Assembly: GCA_002454045.1 (NCBI GenBank)
Contig: DKID01000018.1
Coordinates: 1 to 50,397 of the forward strand
Direction: 5' to 3'
DNA: 50,397 bases
Origin: Nitrospina sp. UBA6727
GTDB lineage: Bacteria; Nitrospinota; Nitrospinia; Nitrospinales; VA-1
Shown here: positions 8,186 to 16,368 of the stretch, piece by piece
Layout: every line of letters starts with the position of its first letter
Numbering within the stretch: position 1 is the first letter of the stretch
Translations under genes and position numbers: made by a program
Notes under the pieces: generated by a model
Database searches by the model: none
Told to the model about the DNA's origin: nothing
The model's input: the letters and a program-made list of their open reading frames with translations, nothing else

Positions 8186-9193
8186 ATGACCGACCTTAAT
8201 ACCTTCAGCGCTGTAGTTGCGGGAACTGGCGCCTACTTGCCGGAAAAAATCCTAACGAATCGGGAGTTGGAAAAAACGCTGGATACTTCCGATGCGTGGA
8301 TCACCGAGAGGACGGGCATCCGTGAACGCCGCATCGCGGCCAACGAAGAGACATCTTCTTCTATGGCGGCGGAAGCCGGCAAGCAAGCCTTGCAAGCGGG
8401 CGGGGTCAGTCCTGAGAAGGTGGACTTGATCATCGTGGCGACATCGAGTCCGGATGTACTTTTTCCCTCCACCGCTTGTTTTGTTCAAAATAAATTACAG
8501 GCTTTCAATTCCGCCGCCTACGATATTTCCGCGGTTTGCTCCGGTTTTATTTTCGGACTTTCCATCGCCGAACAATATCTGAAGACAGGCCGTTACGAAA
8601 ATATTTTACTCATCGGCAGCGAGGTCAACTCCAGAATCGTGGATTGGTCGGACCGGCACACCTGCATACTCTTTGGCGACGGCGCCGGGGCGTTGTTGCT
8701 AAAAAGAGTTGCGCAGAAAAAAAAGTCCGCCGCCGGAATTTTATCCACGCATATTTATTCAGACGGGCGATTGTCCGATTTGATTTGGGTGCCGGGAGGA
8801 ATCGGCAAGACGGGAATCAATAAGCAGGATATGGTCGACAAAAAATACTGCATCAAAATGTCCGGCAACGCGACTTTTAAGGTTGCGGTCAAACGGATGG
8901 CGGAAGTGATTCAGGAGGCATTGGAGTTCAATGATATCAGCACGGATGAAGTTGGCATTTTGATACCCCATCAGGCTAACGAAAGAATTATTCGCGTCGT
9001 TGCCGAAAGGCTGAAATTTCCAATGGAAAAAATATTGATGAACATTCACAAATATGGAAACACATCCGCCGCTTCCATCCCGATCGGAATCGATGAAGCA
9101 AAACGGAATGGACGCATTCAGTCGGGGGAAACTTCTGTTCTGGCGGCGGTCGGGGCCGGGCTGACCTGGGGGGCGGCGGTGATTAGATGGTGA
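8186..9193 (+). CDS. fabH: 3-oxoacyl-ACP synthase III (FabH)
   Basis: Condenses acetyl-CoA with malonyl-ACP to start type II fatty acid synthesis. The catalytic triad is visible: Cys118 (DISAVCSGF), His262 (IPHQANERII) and Asn292 (KYGNTSAASIP), numbered from the ATG at 8186. The TERTGIRERR N-terminal motif is also present. A TTG one codon upstream (8183) is possible, but the ATG is preferred. The length of 335 is normal. The last seven bases overlap the fabD start, which suggests translational coupling. Confidence 0.97.
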   Translation: MTDLNTFSAVVAGTGAYLPEKILTNRELEKTLDTSDAWITERTGIRERRIAANEETSSSMAAEAGKQALQAGGVSPEKVDLIIVATSSPDVLFPSTACFVQNKLQAFNSAAYDISAVCSGFIFGLSIAEQYLKTGRYENILLIGSEVNSRIVDWSDRHTCILFGDGAGALLLKRVAQKKKSAAGILSTHIYSDGRLSDLIWVPGGIGKTGINKQDMVDKKYCIKMSGNATFKVAVKRMAEVIQEALEFNDISTDEVGILIPHQANERIIRVVAERLKFPMEKILMNIHKYGNTSAASIPIGIDEAKRNGRIQSGETSVLAAVGAGLTWGAAVIRW

Positions 9194-10122
9194 AAACCGC
9201 GTTCGTGTTTCCGGGGCAAGGTTCCCAGTTCGTCGGGATGGGCAAAGATTTTTATGAACACGTGCCGTCCGCTCGGAAACTCATGGATGACGCCGCCGAA
9301 GTTTTGGAATGCGACCTCGCGAACATTTGTTTTCATGGTCCCGAAGAAACTTTGCGGTCGACGGAAAATACTCAGCCGGCGTTGCTCGTGCACAGCATAA
9401 TGGCCTTGAACATATTAAGGGAAAATGGTATGGACTCGGTGCTCGCGGCGGGACATAGTCTCGGTGAATTTTCGGCATTAGTTTCGGCGGGTGCCCTTCG
9501 ATTCAAAGATGCGGTGCGGCTGGTTCGGTTGCGTGGTCGATTCATGCAGGAAGCAGTTCCGAACGGCGTGGGGTCGATGACCGCCATTATTGGATTGGAG
9601 ATTGAAACGCTGCAACGATTGTGCGATCAAGTTTCCGAAGATTCCCGCGTGGTTCAGCCGGCAAACTTAAACAGTCCCGCGCAAACAGTCATCGCCGGTC
9701 ACAAAGACGCCGTCAAGCAAGTTGCCGACAAAGCGTTACAAGTCGGCGCGAAAAAAGCAGTGCCGTTGCCGGTGAGCGCGCCGTTTCATAGTACTCTGAT
9801 GAAGTCGGCGGAAATCAAACTGCAAAAAGAATTAGAGCAGACCGAGTTTCACGACCTGTCCTATCCTGTAATCACCAACATTGCGGCCAAACTCATCACC
9901 AAAGGAAGCGAAGCAAGATCGGCTCTCGTCAAACAAGTTTGTTCCCCCGTGCGTTGGTCTGAAACGATGCAGGTGTTGGTGGGCCAAGGGATTGAGACGG
10001 TCATAGAATTGGGCGCGGGAAAAGTATTAAGCGGCTTGATGAAAAGATTTACCCGACGCGTCAGATGTTATCAGGTTGGAGACCGAGAGAGTTTGTCGCA
10101 AACCCTGACCGCGTTACGCTGA
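9187..10122 (+). CDS. fabD: Malonyl-CoA:ACP transacylase (FabD)
   Basis: Transfers malonyl groups from CoA to ACP to supply the extender unit of fatty acid synthesis. The 311-residue sequence starts with the VFPGQGSQFVGMGKDFY block. It has the nucleophile Ser91 in AAGHSLGEFSAL and the histidine of VSAPFHSTLM near residue 200, the expected Ser-His pair. The start overlaps the end of fabH by seven bases. fabG begins six bases after the stop. Confidence 0.97.
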   Translation: MVKTAFVFPGQGSQFVGMGKDFYEHVPSARKLMDDAAEVLECDLANICFHGPEETLRSTENTQPALLVHSIMALNILRENGMDSVLAAGHSLGEFSALVSAGALRFKDAVRLVRLRGRFMQEAVPNGVGSMTAIIGLEIETLQRLCDQVSEDSRVVQPANLNSPAQTVIAGHKDAVKQVADKALQVGAKKAVPLPVSAPFHSTLMKSAEIKLQKELEQTEFHDLSYPVITNIAAKLITKGSEARSALVKQVCSPVRWSETMQVLVGQGIETVIELGAGKVLSGLMKRFTRRVRCYQVGDRESLSQTLTALR

Positions 10123-10128
10123 AATCAA

Positions 10129-10869
10129 ATGGAATTACAAAACAAGGTGGCCTTCGTCACGGGAGGAGCGCAGGGTATTGGTAAAACCATCGGTGAGGAA
10201 CTAGCGCGAAACGGAGCCCATGTCGTGCTGGGGGATGTGAACTTGGAAGGCGCACAGGCCGTGGCCGATGCAATAAATAATCGCGGCGGTTCCGCTTCCG
10301 CTGTTAAGATAGACGTTTCAAATCCCGCCGAGGTGAAACAGGTTTTTGATTCCATCCTGAAAGATAAAAAACCCGTGGACATTATGGTCAACAACGCGGG
10401 AGTTACCCGCGACAGTTTGATGATACGGATGAAGGAATCGGATTGGGACCGCGTTCTCGATATCAATCTGAAAGGAACTTTTCTTTGTAGCCAACAAGCC
10501 GCAAAGCAGATGATGAAACAAAAGAGCGGCGCGATTGTCAACATCGCGTCAATCGTCGGCGTGATGGGTAATTTTGGCCAAGCCAATTATTCTGCCTCCA
10601 AAGCGGGAGTGATTGGTTTGACGAAAACTTTGGCGCGGGAAGTTGCGTCGCGAGGAATCAGAGTGAACGCGGTGGCGCCCGGTTTCATTGATACGGAAAT
10701 GACGCGGGCTTTGGATGAGTCGGTGCGACAAAGTTTGACCGAGCAAATTCCTTTAGCCAAGTTGGGTTTGCCGGAAGACGTCGCACGCTGTGTTACTTTT
10801 CTGGTTTCCGATAAGTCCAGTTACATAACAGGGCAAGTTATTAATGTGAACGGTGGTATGTTGATGTGA
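10129..10869 (+). CDS. fabG: 3-oxoacyl-ACP reductase (FabG)
   Basis: NADPH-dependent reduction of 3-oxoacyl-ACP, the first reductive step of each elongation cycle. It is a classical short-chain dehydrogenase of 246 residues. Visible are the cofactor loop TGGAQGIGKTIGEELA (residues 11-26), NNAG at 88-91, and the catalytic Ser141, Tyr154 and Lys158 (QANYSASKAG). The segment NAVAPGFIDTEMT is typical of FabG. Its place between fabD and acpP makes the substrate assignment firm. Confidence 0.97.
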   Translation: MELQNKVAFVTGGAQGIGKTIGEELARNGAHVVLGDVNLEGAQAVADAINNRGGSASAVKIDVSNPAEVKQVFDSILKDKKPVDIMVNNAGVTRDSLMIRMKESDWDRVLDINLKGTFLCSQQAAKQMMKQKSGAIVNIASIVGVMGNFGQANYSASKAGVIGLTKTLAREVASRGIRVNAVAPGFIDTEMTRALDESVRQSLTEQIPLAKLGLPEDVARCVTFLVSDKSSYITGQVINVNGGMLM

Positions 10870-10890
10870 TTCCAATAAGGAGTTTGAAAG

Positions 10891-11124
10891 ATGTCTGTTG
10901 AAGAAAAAGTTAAAGAAATTATCGTGGACCAGTTAGGCGTTGATGAAAACCAAGTGACAGCGGACGCATCTTTCATCAATGATCTTGGAGCGGATTCTCT
11001 GGATACGGTGGAATTGGTTATGGCTCTTGAAGAGGAATTTGATATTGAAATTCCCGATGACGAAGCTGAAAAAATAGCCACGGTTCAGGATGCCACAAAT
11101 TACATAAACGGCCGGACGAACTAA
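10891..11124 (+). CDS. acpP: Acyl carrier protein
   Basis: A small acidic carrier (77 residues) holding growing acyl chains on 4'-phosphopantetheine. The attachment site is Ser36 in DLGADSLDTVELVMALEEEF, which matches the family almost exactly. AAGGAG lies about ten bases before the ATG, one of the strongest ribosome-binding sites in this cluster and consistent with a highly translated protein. It lies between fabG and fabF. Confidence 0.98.
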   Translation: MSVEEKVKEIIVDQLGVDENQVTADASFINDLGADSLDTVELVMALEEEFDIEIPDDEAEKIATVQDATNYINGRTN

Positions 11125-11154
11125 TTAGTCAAGATAGTGCCCCGTGGTACATTC

Positions 11155-12396
11155 ATGAAAAGACGCGTTGCGGTTACTGGGATGGGGATCGTTTCCCCCT
11201 TGGGCCTCGGGCTAAAAGCAAACCAGACGAATTTGTTTGCAGGTCGTTCCGGAGTTGGTCTTATAAAGACCTTCACGCCTGACGAAAATTTTCCCGTTAA
11301 AATCGCCGGGGAAGTGAAAGGGTTTGATGCGGAACAATACATAGATCATAAAGACGTAAAAAAGATGGACCGGTTTATTCACTATGCCGTCGCCTGCAGT
11401 AAAATGGCTTTGGAGGATTCCGGTGTCGAAATCAATGACGATAATGCGGAGCGCGTCGGCGTTATAGTCGGAGTCGGCTTAGGCGGTTTGCCCGCGATCG
11501 AAAAGTATCACAACATTTTCAAGGAAAGGGGAGTGAAAAAAATCACTCCCTTTTTCATTCCGATGCTGATTGCCAATTTAGCATCCGGTCAAGTTTCAAT
11601 CATATTCGGAGCCAAGGGACCCAACTCTTGCGTGGTCACCGCCTGCGCGACAGGGACGCATTCCATCGGCGAAGCCGCGAGACTCATCCAGTATGGGGAC
11701 GCCGACGTCATGTTTGCCGGGGGCACCGAGTCGGTCATCACTCCGCTTTGTATCGGAGGCTTCAACGCGTCCAAAGCATTGTCCACCCGCAACGATGATC
11801 CGCAAGGTGCCAGCCGTCCCTTTGATAAAGACCGTGACGGTTTCGTAATAGGAGAGGGCGGCGGGGTGCTCATCCTTGAAGAATTAGAAATCGCCAAAAA
11901 ACGCGGCGCAAAAATTTATGGTGAAATTGTTGGCTACGGTCTCAACGGGGATGCCCACCACATCACCGCGACTTCCCCCCGTGGCGAGGGCGCCGCGCGT
12001 TGCTTGAAACTCGCATTAAACAACGCGGGGATTAATAAGGAAGACGTGGACTACATCAACGCCCACGGAACTTCCACCGCCGCGGATGCGATGGAGACGC
12101 AAGCCATCAAAACTACGTTTGGCGATTATGCCTACAATCTCGCCGTCAGTTCTACCAAATCCATGACAGGTCATTTGTTGGGAGCCGCCGGGGGAGTCGA
12201 AGCTATTTTTACTCTTCTCGCCATGCAGGAAAAGATGATTCCCCCCACCATCAATTACACCACCCCCGACCCTGAATGCGATTTGGATTATGTGCCGAAT
12301 GAGTCCCGCGAAAAAAAATTAAACATTTGCGTTTCCAACTCTTTTGGTTTTGGAGGAACCAACGGAGTTCTTATCTTCAAAAAATTTTCAAACTAA
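11155..12396 (+). CDS. fabF: 3-oxoacyl-ACP synthase II (FabF)
   Basis: Elongating condensing enzyme of type II fatty acid synthesis. The Cys-His-His set is visible: Cys164 (VTACATGTHS), His304 (NAHGTSTAADA) and His340 with Lys335 (STKSMTGHLLGAAGG), numbered from the ATG at 11155. An in-frame GTG at 11137 would add six residues. The ATG is preferred because the family begins with a short MKRRVAVTGMG sequence, and it gives 413 residues, the usual length. Neither start has a good ribosome-binding site. Confidence 0.96.
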   Translation: MKRRVAVTGMGIVSPLGLGLKANQTNLFAGRSGVGLIKTFTPDENFPVKIAGEVKGFDAEQYIDHKDVKKMDRFIHYAVACSKMALEDSGVEINDDNAERVGVIVGVGLGGLPAIEKYHNIFKERGVKKITPFFIPMLIANLASGQVSIIFGAKGPNSCVVTACATGTHSIGEAARLIQYGDADVMFAGGTESVITPLCIGGFNASKALSTRNDDPQGASRPFDKDRDGFVIGEGGGVLILEELEIAKKRGAKIYGEIVGYGLNGDAHHITATSPRGEGAARCLKLALNNAGINKEDVDYINAHGTSTAADAMETQAIKTTFGDYAYNLAVSSTKSMTGHLLGAAGGVEAIFTLLAMQEKMIPPTINYTTPDPECDLDYVPNESREKKLNICVSNSFGFGGTNGVLIFKKFSN

Positions 12397-12404
12397 TTTC
12401 CGCC

Positions 12405-13127
12405 ATGATTGAAGTCTCTTCGGACCGCGCCGATGAAATTGCCCCCCTTCAAGAAACTCTCGAGTATGTATTTTCCGACCTGAAACTACTCAACAAAGCA
12501 CTGACTCACAAATCCTATGCGAACGAAAAAAACAAAACTCTCAAGCATAACGAGAGATTTGAATTTTTAGGTGACTCCGTCCTCGATGTATTGGTTAGCG
12601 ATTATCTGGTGCGTCAATTCGGTGATTACACAGAGGGGACTCTGTCAAAAATTCGCGCGGCGGTCGTCAACGAAAGTTGCTTAGCTAGTTTTGCTAGAAA
12701 AATAGAACTAGGGAAATATCTTCTTTTAGGAAAGGGAGAAAATGCATCCGGCGGCAGAGATAAATCTTCAATTTTAGCAAATGCCTTTGAGGCCGTTGCC
12801 GGCGCCTTGTTCAGAGATGGCGGGCTGGAATCTGCTTCCAAAGTTTTTCTTCCTTTATTGAAAACGGAAATATCCGAATTTGCTGACTCGTGGTCATTCA
12901 GAGATTTTAAAAGTGATTTTCAGGAATACGCGCAAGACCAATTTGTTTGCACGCCCTCCTATAAAGTGGTCAACGAACTAGGTCCAGATCACGCCAAAGA
13001 ATTTGAAGTCGTCGTGTCGATCAAAAATAAAATTATAGGCAAAGGTTTTGGGAAAAGTAAAAAAGAAGCCGAACAGGCGGCCGCCAAGATTGCGATGGAA
13101 AATTTCAACCGATTGCCCGATAATTAA
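12405..13127 (+). CDS. rnc: Ribonuclease III
   Basis: A double-strand-specific endoribonuclease that processes rRNA precursors and structured mRNAs. The N-terminal catalytic domain contains the signature NERFEFLGDSVLDVLVSDYL and the second acidic cluster FEAVAGALFRDGG. The dsRNA-binding domain occupies roughly residues 165-238, with the KSKKEAEQAAAKIAM helix. The frame is open further upstream into fabF, but the ATG at 12405 gives 240 residues and starts eight bases after the fabF stop. A fab-acpP-fabF-rnc order is common in bacteria. Confidence 0.96.
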   Translation: MIEVSSDRADEIAPLQETLEYVFSDLKLLNKALTHKSYANEKNKTLKHNERFEFLGDSVLDVLVSDYLVRQFGDYTEGTLSKIRAAVVNESCLASFARKIELGKYLLLGKGENASGGRDKSSILANAFEAVAGALFRDGGLESASKVFLPLLKTEISEFADSWSFRDFKSDFQEYAQDQFVCTPSYKVVNELGPDHAKEFEVVVSIKNKIIGKGFGKSKKEAEQAAAKIAMENFNRLPDN

Positions 13128-13133
13128 CCGCGA

Positions 13134-13580
13134 GTGTCTGATTTTAATTACGGGAACTTTGAAAAACCTGCGCGCATGTTAGAAGATTGGGTTCTTAAAA
13201 AAAATGCAACCGAAGCATCCAAGAGCAAACTGAGCGGGGCAGACCTTAGCAACGCTAAACTAATGGGCGCCAAGCTTGATGGCGCGGACTTAACCCGCGC
13301 AGATTTAACCTCTGCGTATCTAATCAAAGCCGATTTGCGCAAAGCAAAATTAGCCGGGGCGGACCTTACGCAGGCGGTTTTAAGCGAAGCAAATCTTTCG
13401 GATGCGGACTTGGAAGATGCTCAACTCATGGATTCTTATTTACACGGAGCGAACCTGAAGGGAGTTGTTAATCTGACCTGCGACCAGATTGAGTTGGCTA
13501 ACTTTGACAAGGACACGATTTTTCCCGACTACATAACAATTCATTGGGATGAAGATGGATATTGCGAGTGTCAGGAATAA
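13134..13580 (+). CDS. Pentapeptide-repeat protein
   Basis: A 148-residue protein with a short N-terminal helix (about residues 1-30), then roughly sixteen tandem pentapeptides of the A(D/N)LxxA type between about residues 31 and 112. These should fold as a right-handed quadrilateral beta helix. An acidic tail of about 35 residues ends in CECQE. The frame starts at GTG 13134, seven bases after the rnc stop, with no clear ribosome-binding site; a downstream ATG would cut the N-terminal helix. The close spacing suggests read-through from the fab-rnc operon. The role is unknown: pentapeptide proteins include gyrase protectors, but this one is too short and asymmetric to claim that. Confidence 0.85.
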   Translation: MSDFNYGNFEKPARMLEDWVLKKNATEASKSKLSGADLSNAKLMGAKLDGADLTRADLTSAYLIKADLRKAKLAGADLTQAVLSEANLSDADLEDAQLMDSYLHGANLKGVVNLTCDQIELANFDKDTIFPDYITIHWDEDGYCECQE

Positions 13581-13681
13581 TGCAAAGCATCATCCTTGCA
13601 ATGCGTGAAAAATTTTATTCCCCCGTAGATTGTTGCTTGATAAAATCTTGATAATTATTTTTTGTTTGGAGAGGAGAAGAT

Positions 13682-13966
13682 ATGGTTACCGTAGGAATGA
13701 ACTACAAAATGATTCCAGGGAAAGAAAAGATTTTTGAAGATGCTTTTGTCAATGTCATAAAAGTGATGAATGAAATTGAGGGGCATTCTAAATCGTCTTT
13801 ATATAGGGATGTGAGCGATCTCCAATCTTACCTGATTGTCTCCGAGTGGAACTCTGAAGACGCGTATAATGATTTTATTCAATCCGATAAATTCAAAGGT
13901 GTAGTGAATTGGGGGAAGGAAAATATCCTTGCCGACCGTCCTTCCCATACGGTTTATAAACACTGA
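13682..13966 (+). CDS. Small ABM-domain (antibiotic biosynthesis monooxygenase-like) protein
   Basis: A 94-residue protein matching the dimeric alpha+beta-barrel ABM fold: VTVGMNYKMIPGKEKIFEDAF at the start (a strand and a helix), a central GHSKSSLYRD strand, and the YLIVSEWNSEDAYNDFIQS segment typical of the family. Such proteins range from heme-degrading enzymes to quinol monooxygenases and many of unknown function, so no substrate is claimed. GGAGAGGAG immediately precedes the ATG with good spacing. It follows the pentapeptide gene after 101 bases and is convergent with the small gene at 13984. Confidence 0.75.
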   Translation: MVTVGMNYKMIPGKEKIFEDAFVNVIKVMNEIEGHSKSSLYRDVSDLQSYLIVSEWNSEDAYNDFIQSDKFKGVVNWGKENILADRPSHTVYKH

Positions 13967-13983
13967 AATCCGTTATGTGAATT

Positions 13984-14187
13984 CTATTTCGGAGTGTGTT
14001 CGTAAGAACCGTCGCGAATACATTTTTGCACCTTTTTGTAGAATAGCTCGGTGTCATGGGGAAGTTGACCGTCAAGCCGCCAACGTACTTTAACCACTTT
14101 CCCGGCGGGATGCTCGATGATGGAAGTTATCTCTCCAGTGTTTCGGGAAAGCGGTTCGTAAAGAATGTCGCCGATTTTTAGCTTCAT
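13984..14187 (-). CDS. Small conserved-looking protein of unknown function
   Basis: A 67-residue protein beginning MKLKIGDILYEPLSRNTGEI and continuing with IIEHPAGKVVKVRWRLDG. The alternating hydrophobic pattern and glycine turns suggest a small beta barrel of the SH3/KOW kind, with a short helical tail. I do not recognise a named family. There is no Shine-Dalgarno sequence. A perfect TATAAT lies eight bases upstream of the ATG, suggesting a leaderless transcript. It is convergent with the ABM gene and divergent from the lipoyl-like gene. Confidence 0.6.
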   Translation of the reverse strand: MKLKIGDILYEPLSRNTGEITSIIEHPAGKVVKVRWRLDGQLPHDTELFYKKVQKCIRDGSYEHTPK

Positions 14188-14195
14188 GATAAGGA

Positions 14196-14201
14196 ATTAT
14201 A
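14196..14201 (-). promoter_or_regulatory. Candidate -10 box (TATAAT) of the 13984-14187 gene
   Basis: On the minus strand, TATAAT stands eight bases before the ATG at 14187. No good -35 hexamer is found 16-18 bases further upstream, so this is a candidate only. If real, the transcript would start within a base or two of the start codon. Confidence 0.35.
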
Positions 14202-14263
14202 CCGTGTAGTATCTCCTGAAATAAAATTTTTAATATGTATCCCATGGTTCGGAGGAAAGCGTT

Positions 14264-14509
14264 ATGGAGGACTATATCGTCATGGCTCCCATGTATAACA
14301 CCATGACTTCGGGCAAGGTGGATAAGTATCTGGTCAGGAAAGGAGACAAGGTCGTGCCGGGTACTCCCGTGGCTGAAATTATTTCTGAAGGATATTTTAC
14401 TTTGTTGTCGGAAGTGGAGGGGAAGGTGAAGGAGTTTTACGTGATGGAGGGGGACTATGTTGAAGTGGATACCGCTTTAATCGAAGTGGAATTGCGAGAA
14501 AAGGAATGA
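14264..14509 (+). CDS. Biotinyl/lipoyl-domain-like protein lacking the acceptor lysine
   Basis: An 81-residue protein made up of one biotinyl/lipoyl-like hammerhead domain. The two pseudo-symmetric halves are clear: VDKYLVRKGDKVVPGTPVAEI and VKEFYVMEGDYVEVDTALIEV. In true lipoyl or biotinyl domains the turn between them carries the modified Lys (ETDKA or AMKM). Here the corresponding segment is ISEGYFT, with Gly43 about where Lys should be, so it is unlikely to be lipoylated or biotinylated. CGGAGGAAAG gives a strong ribosome-binding site. It is convergent with mgtE (9 bases apart). The function is unknown. Confidence 0.75.
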   Translation: MEDYIVMAPMYNTMTSGKVDKYLVRKGDKVVPGTPVAEIISEGYFTLLSEVEGKVKEFYVMEGDYVEVDTALIEVELREKE

Positions 14510-14518
14510 GCATCTTCT

Positions 14519-15871
14519 TCACAGGCTCGAAAAAAAATATGCCGCCGTCGCAAGATAAATCGCCAGCCCAAGAATATCGTTGATGACGGTAATAATTGGA
14601 CCGGTGCTGATGGCGGGGTCAATGTTTAAGTTGATAAACAGAATAGGAGTCAGCGAGCCTATCAGGGCGGCTACGGCAACGGCGAGGATAATTCCCGTTC
14701 CAACCACCCAGCCCAACACCGGGTTGGTATGTAGCAAGGACTCGGCAACCAGGTAAACCAAGCCTCCGCAAAGTAACCCGAAGATTATGCCGTTTAATAT
14801 CCCGACTGAAAGTTCACTTTTGACCACCGTGGCGAGATTATCTTTTTGCACATCCCCCGTTGCCAAACCCCTTACGATTACCGTGGCGCCTTGAATTCCA
14901 ATGTTTCCCGCCAAGCCTATTACGAAGGGAATGAAAAATATGACGGCGGCGTAATCGGCAAGTGTCGTCTGGTAATTCCCCAATAGCCACGCGCTGACCA
15001 ATCCTCCCACGAAAGTTGTGAACAACCACGGTGCCCGGGCAATGATTTTGTTACTTATTTTTTTTGCGAAGGGGTCCACCTTGGCGGTTCCGACCATCGT
15101 ATAAATATCTTCGCTTGCGCGATCTTGCATGACCCGGATTACATCGTCAAAGGTGATGATTCCCTGAATCACATTGTCATCATTTACAACAGGCAGACTG
15201 CTCAAATGTTCCTGTCCCATAATGTGAGACACCTTTTCGCAGGGATCGTTCAAGTGTACTTTGGGAGTTGTGGGGCGGATGAATTCTTTTGCAAGGGCTG
15301 AGGTTTGAATATTCATCAAGTCCCTTAACTTAAAAAATCCTATTAACTGATCCCTTTCATCTACCACATAAAAATAAGGAGGAACTTCTTTGTTGGACTC
15401 TCTTCTTACTTTCGTGAATATATCGGCAGCTCTGCTATTAAAAAGAATTTTGTCGCAATGCGGAGTCATCAGGCCACCAGCGGTTTCTTCTTCGTAACGG
15501 ATCAAGTCCTTGATGACGTCAGCGTCCTGAACTTCCATTTTACTCAAGAGTTCGTCCTGAGCATCTCCGGGAAGTTCTTGAATAATATCCGTTGCTTCAT
15601 CTTCCGGCATATCGTCCAAGAGGGCGGCTAAATAGTCCCGATCCAGGTTTCCCTGAATTTCAAGTCGGCTATCCATATCTGTTTCGTAAAGCAACTCTTG
15701 CTTCTTCTTGTCATCGGCAAGAAGATGAAAAATCTTTACTTTATGTTCCAATCTCAATTCGTGAAGCCGTCTGGCAATTTCAAAATGATCCAGATCGGAA
15801 ATGAGCGAACGTAGCGCGTCATCCCGATTCTCTGGGTCTTTGAAAGCTTTTTTAATTTTTTCTATGGGCAT
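14519..15871 (-). CDS. mgtE: MgtE-family magnesium transporter
   Basis: A Mg2+ channel/transporter of the inner membrane, 450 residues. The N-terminal cytosolic MgtE superhelical domain covers about residues 10-130 (the DDMPEDEATDIIQELP stretch is characteristic). Two CBS domains occupy about 135-255 and act as the Mg2+ sensor. Five membrane helices follow from about 285, including FVIGLAGNIGIQGATVIVRG, the conserved pore-region segment, and the terminal PIITVINDILGLAIYL helix. The ATG at 15871 lacks a Shine-Dalgarno sequence and has TATAAT eight bases upstream. No riboswitch-length leader is present. Confidence 0.95.
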   Translation of the reverse strand: MPIEKIKKAFKDPENRDDALRSLISDLDHFEIARRLHELRLEHKVKIFHLLADDKKKQELLYETDMDSRLEIQGNLDRDYLAALLDDMPEDEATDIIQELPGDAQDELLSKMEVQDADVIKDLIRYEEETAGGLMTPHCDKILFNSRAADIFTKVRRESNKEVPPYFYVVDERDQLIGFFKLRDLMNIQTSALAKEFIRPTTPKVHLNDPCEKVSHIMGQEHLSSLPVVNDDNVIQGIITFDDVIRVMQDRASEDIYTMVGTAKVDPFAKKISNKIIARAPWLFTTFVGGLVSAWLLGNYQTTLADYAAVIFFIPFVIGLAGNIGIQGATVIVRGLATGDVQKDNLATVVKSELSVGILNGIIFGLLCGGLVYLVAESLLHTNPVLGWVVGTGIILAVAVAALIGSLTPILFINLNIDPAISTGPIITVINDILGLAIYLATAAYFFSSL

Positions 15872-15879
15872 GAAAAATA

Positions 15880-15885
15880 ATTATA
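15880..15885 (-). promoter_or_regulatory. Candidate -10 box (TATAAT) of mgtE
   Basis: A perfect TATAAT on the minus strand ends eight bases before the mgtE ATG. The matching -35 region is poor. With no Shine-Dalgarno sequence it suggests a very short or absent leader, as for the gene at 13984-14187. Confidence 0.35.
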
Positions 15886-15965
15886 AAAGTGGTTGAAAAT
15901 GTCGTATCTTGAATATTGCTGAATGAATTCTACTATCCGTCCCCTTTGTTTATGAGGTGATTCAT

Positions 15966-16208
15966 ATGGTCATGAATATGTCCCACGATGAGAAAAAAAA
16001 ATACCTGAAAACATTTAGCAAGCGGAAGCCCCGGGTCCGGACGCGGAGGTCTGCAATCCTATCAGATAAAATTAAAAATCTTCTATCAAAAAAATTCGAC
16101 GATGGACACCCGGAAGGGAAGAACGAGGACGCTCCTCAAATTGATGAACATGTGAGAATGAATGATAACTATCTTCGCACCGGACCCTATAAACCCAAAA
16201 GCAAATAG
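15966..16208 (+). CDS. Small basic protein of unknown function
   Basis: An 80-residue protein counted from the ATG at 15966. GAGGTG lies six bases upstream of that ATG, which decides it over the in-frame GTG at 15957. The first half is strongly basic (KKKYLKTFSKRKPRVRTRRS) and would suit nucleic-acid or ribosome binding. The second half is more acidic and ends in a Lys-rich tail. I recognise no family. It is divergent from mgtE and convergent with the SDR-like gene. Confidence 0.55.
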   Translation: MVMNMSHDEKKKYLKTFSKRKPRVRTRRSAILSDKIKNLLSKKFDDGHPEGKNEDAPQIDEHVRMNDNYLRTGPYKPKSK

Positions 16209-16336
16209 CATGTTTCAAAATACGGTGATCAATATCCCAAAATATTCGCGAATAGAGTGGTGGGAAAATCTAAGTGGAGGGGATTAAAGTTTTTTGTTTT
16301 TCTGAAAAACCGACTTCGTATTTCTCTCGATAAATT

Positions 16337-16355
16337 TTGCAAACTTTTTTTGCAA
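16337..16355. other. Short inverted repeat between convergent genes
   Basis: TTGCAAA (16337-16343) and TTTGCAA (16349-16355) are perfect 7-bp arms around a 5-base loop, in the 160-base gap between the small basic gene and the SDR-like gene. There is no flanking T tract of note. A weak bidirectional terminator is possible. Confidence 0.3.
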
Positions 16356-16368
16356 TAGGAAATGATAA

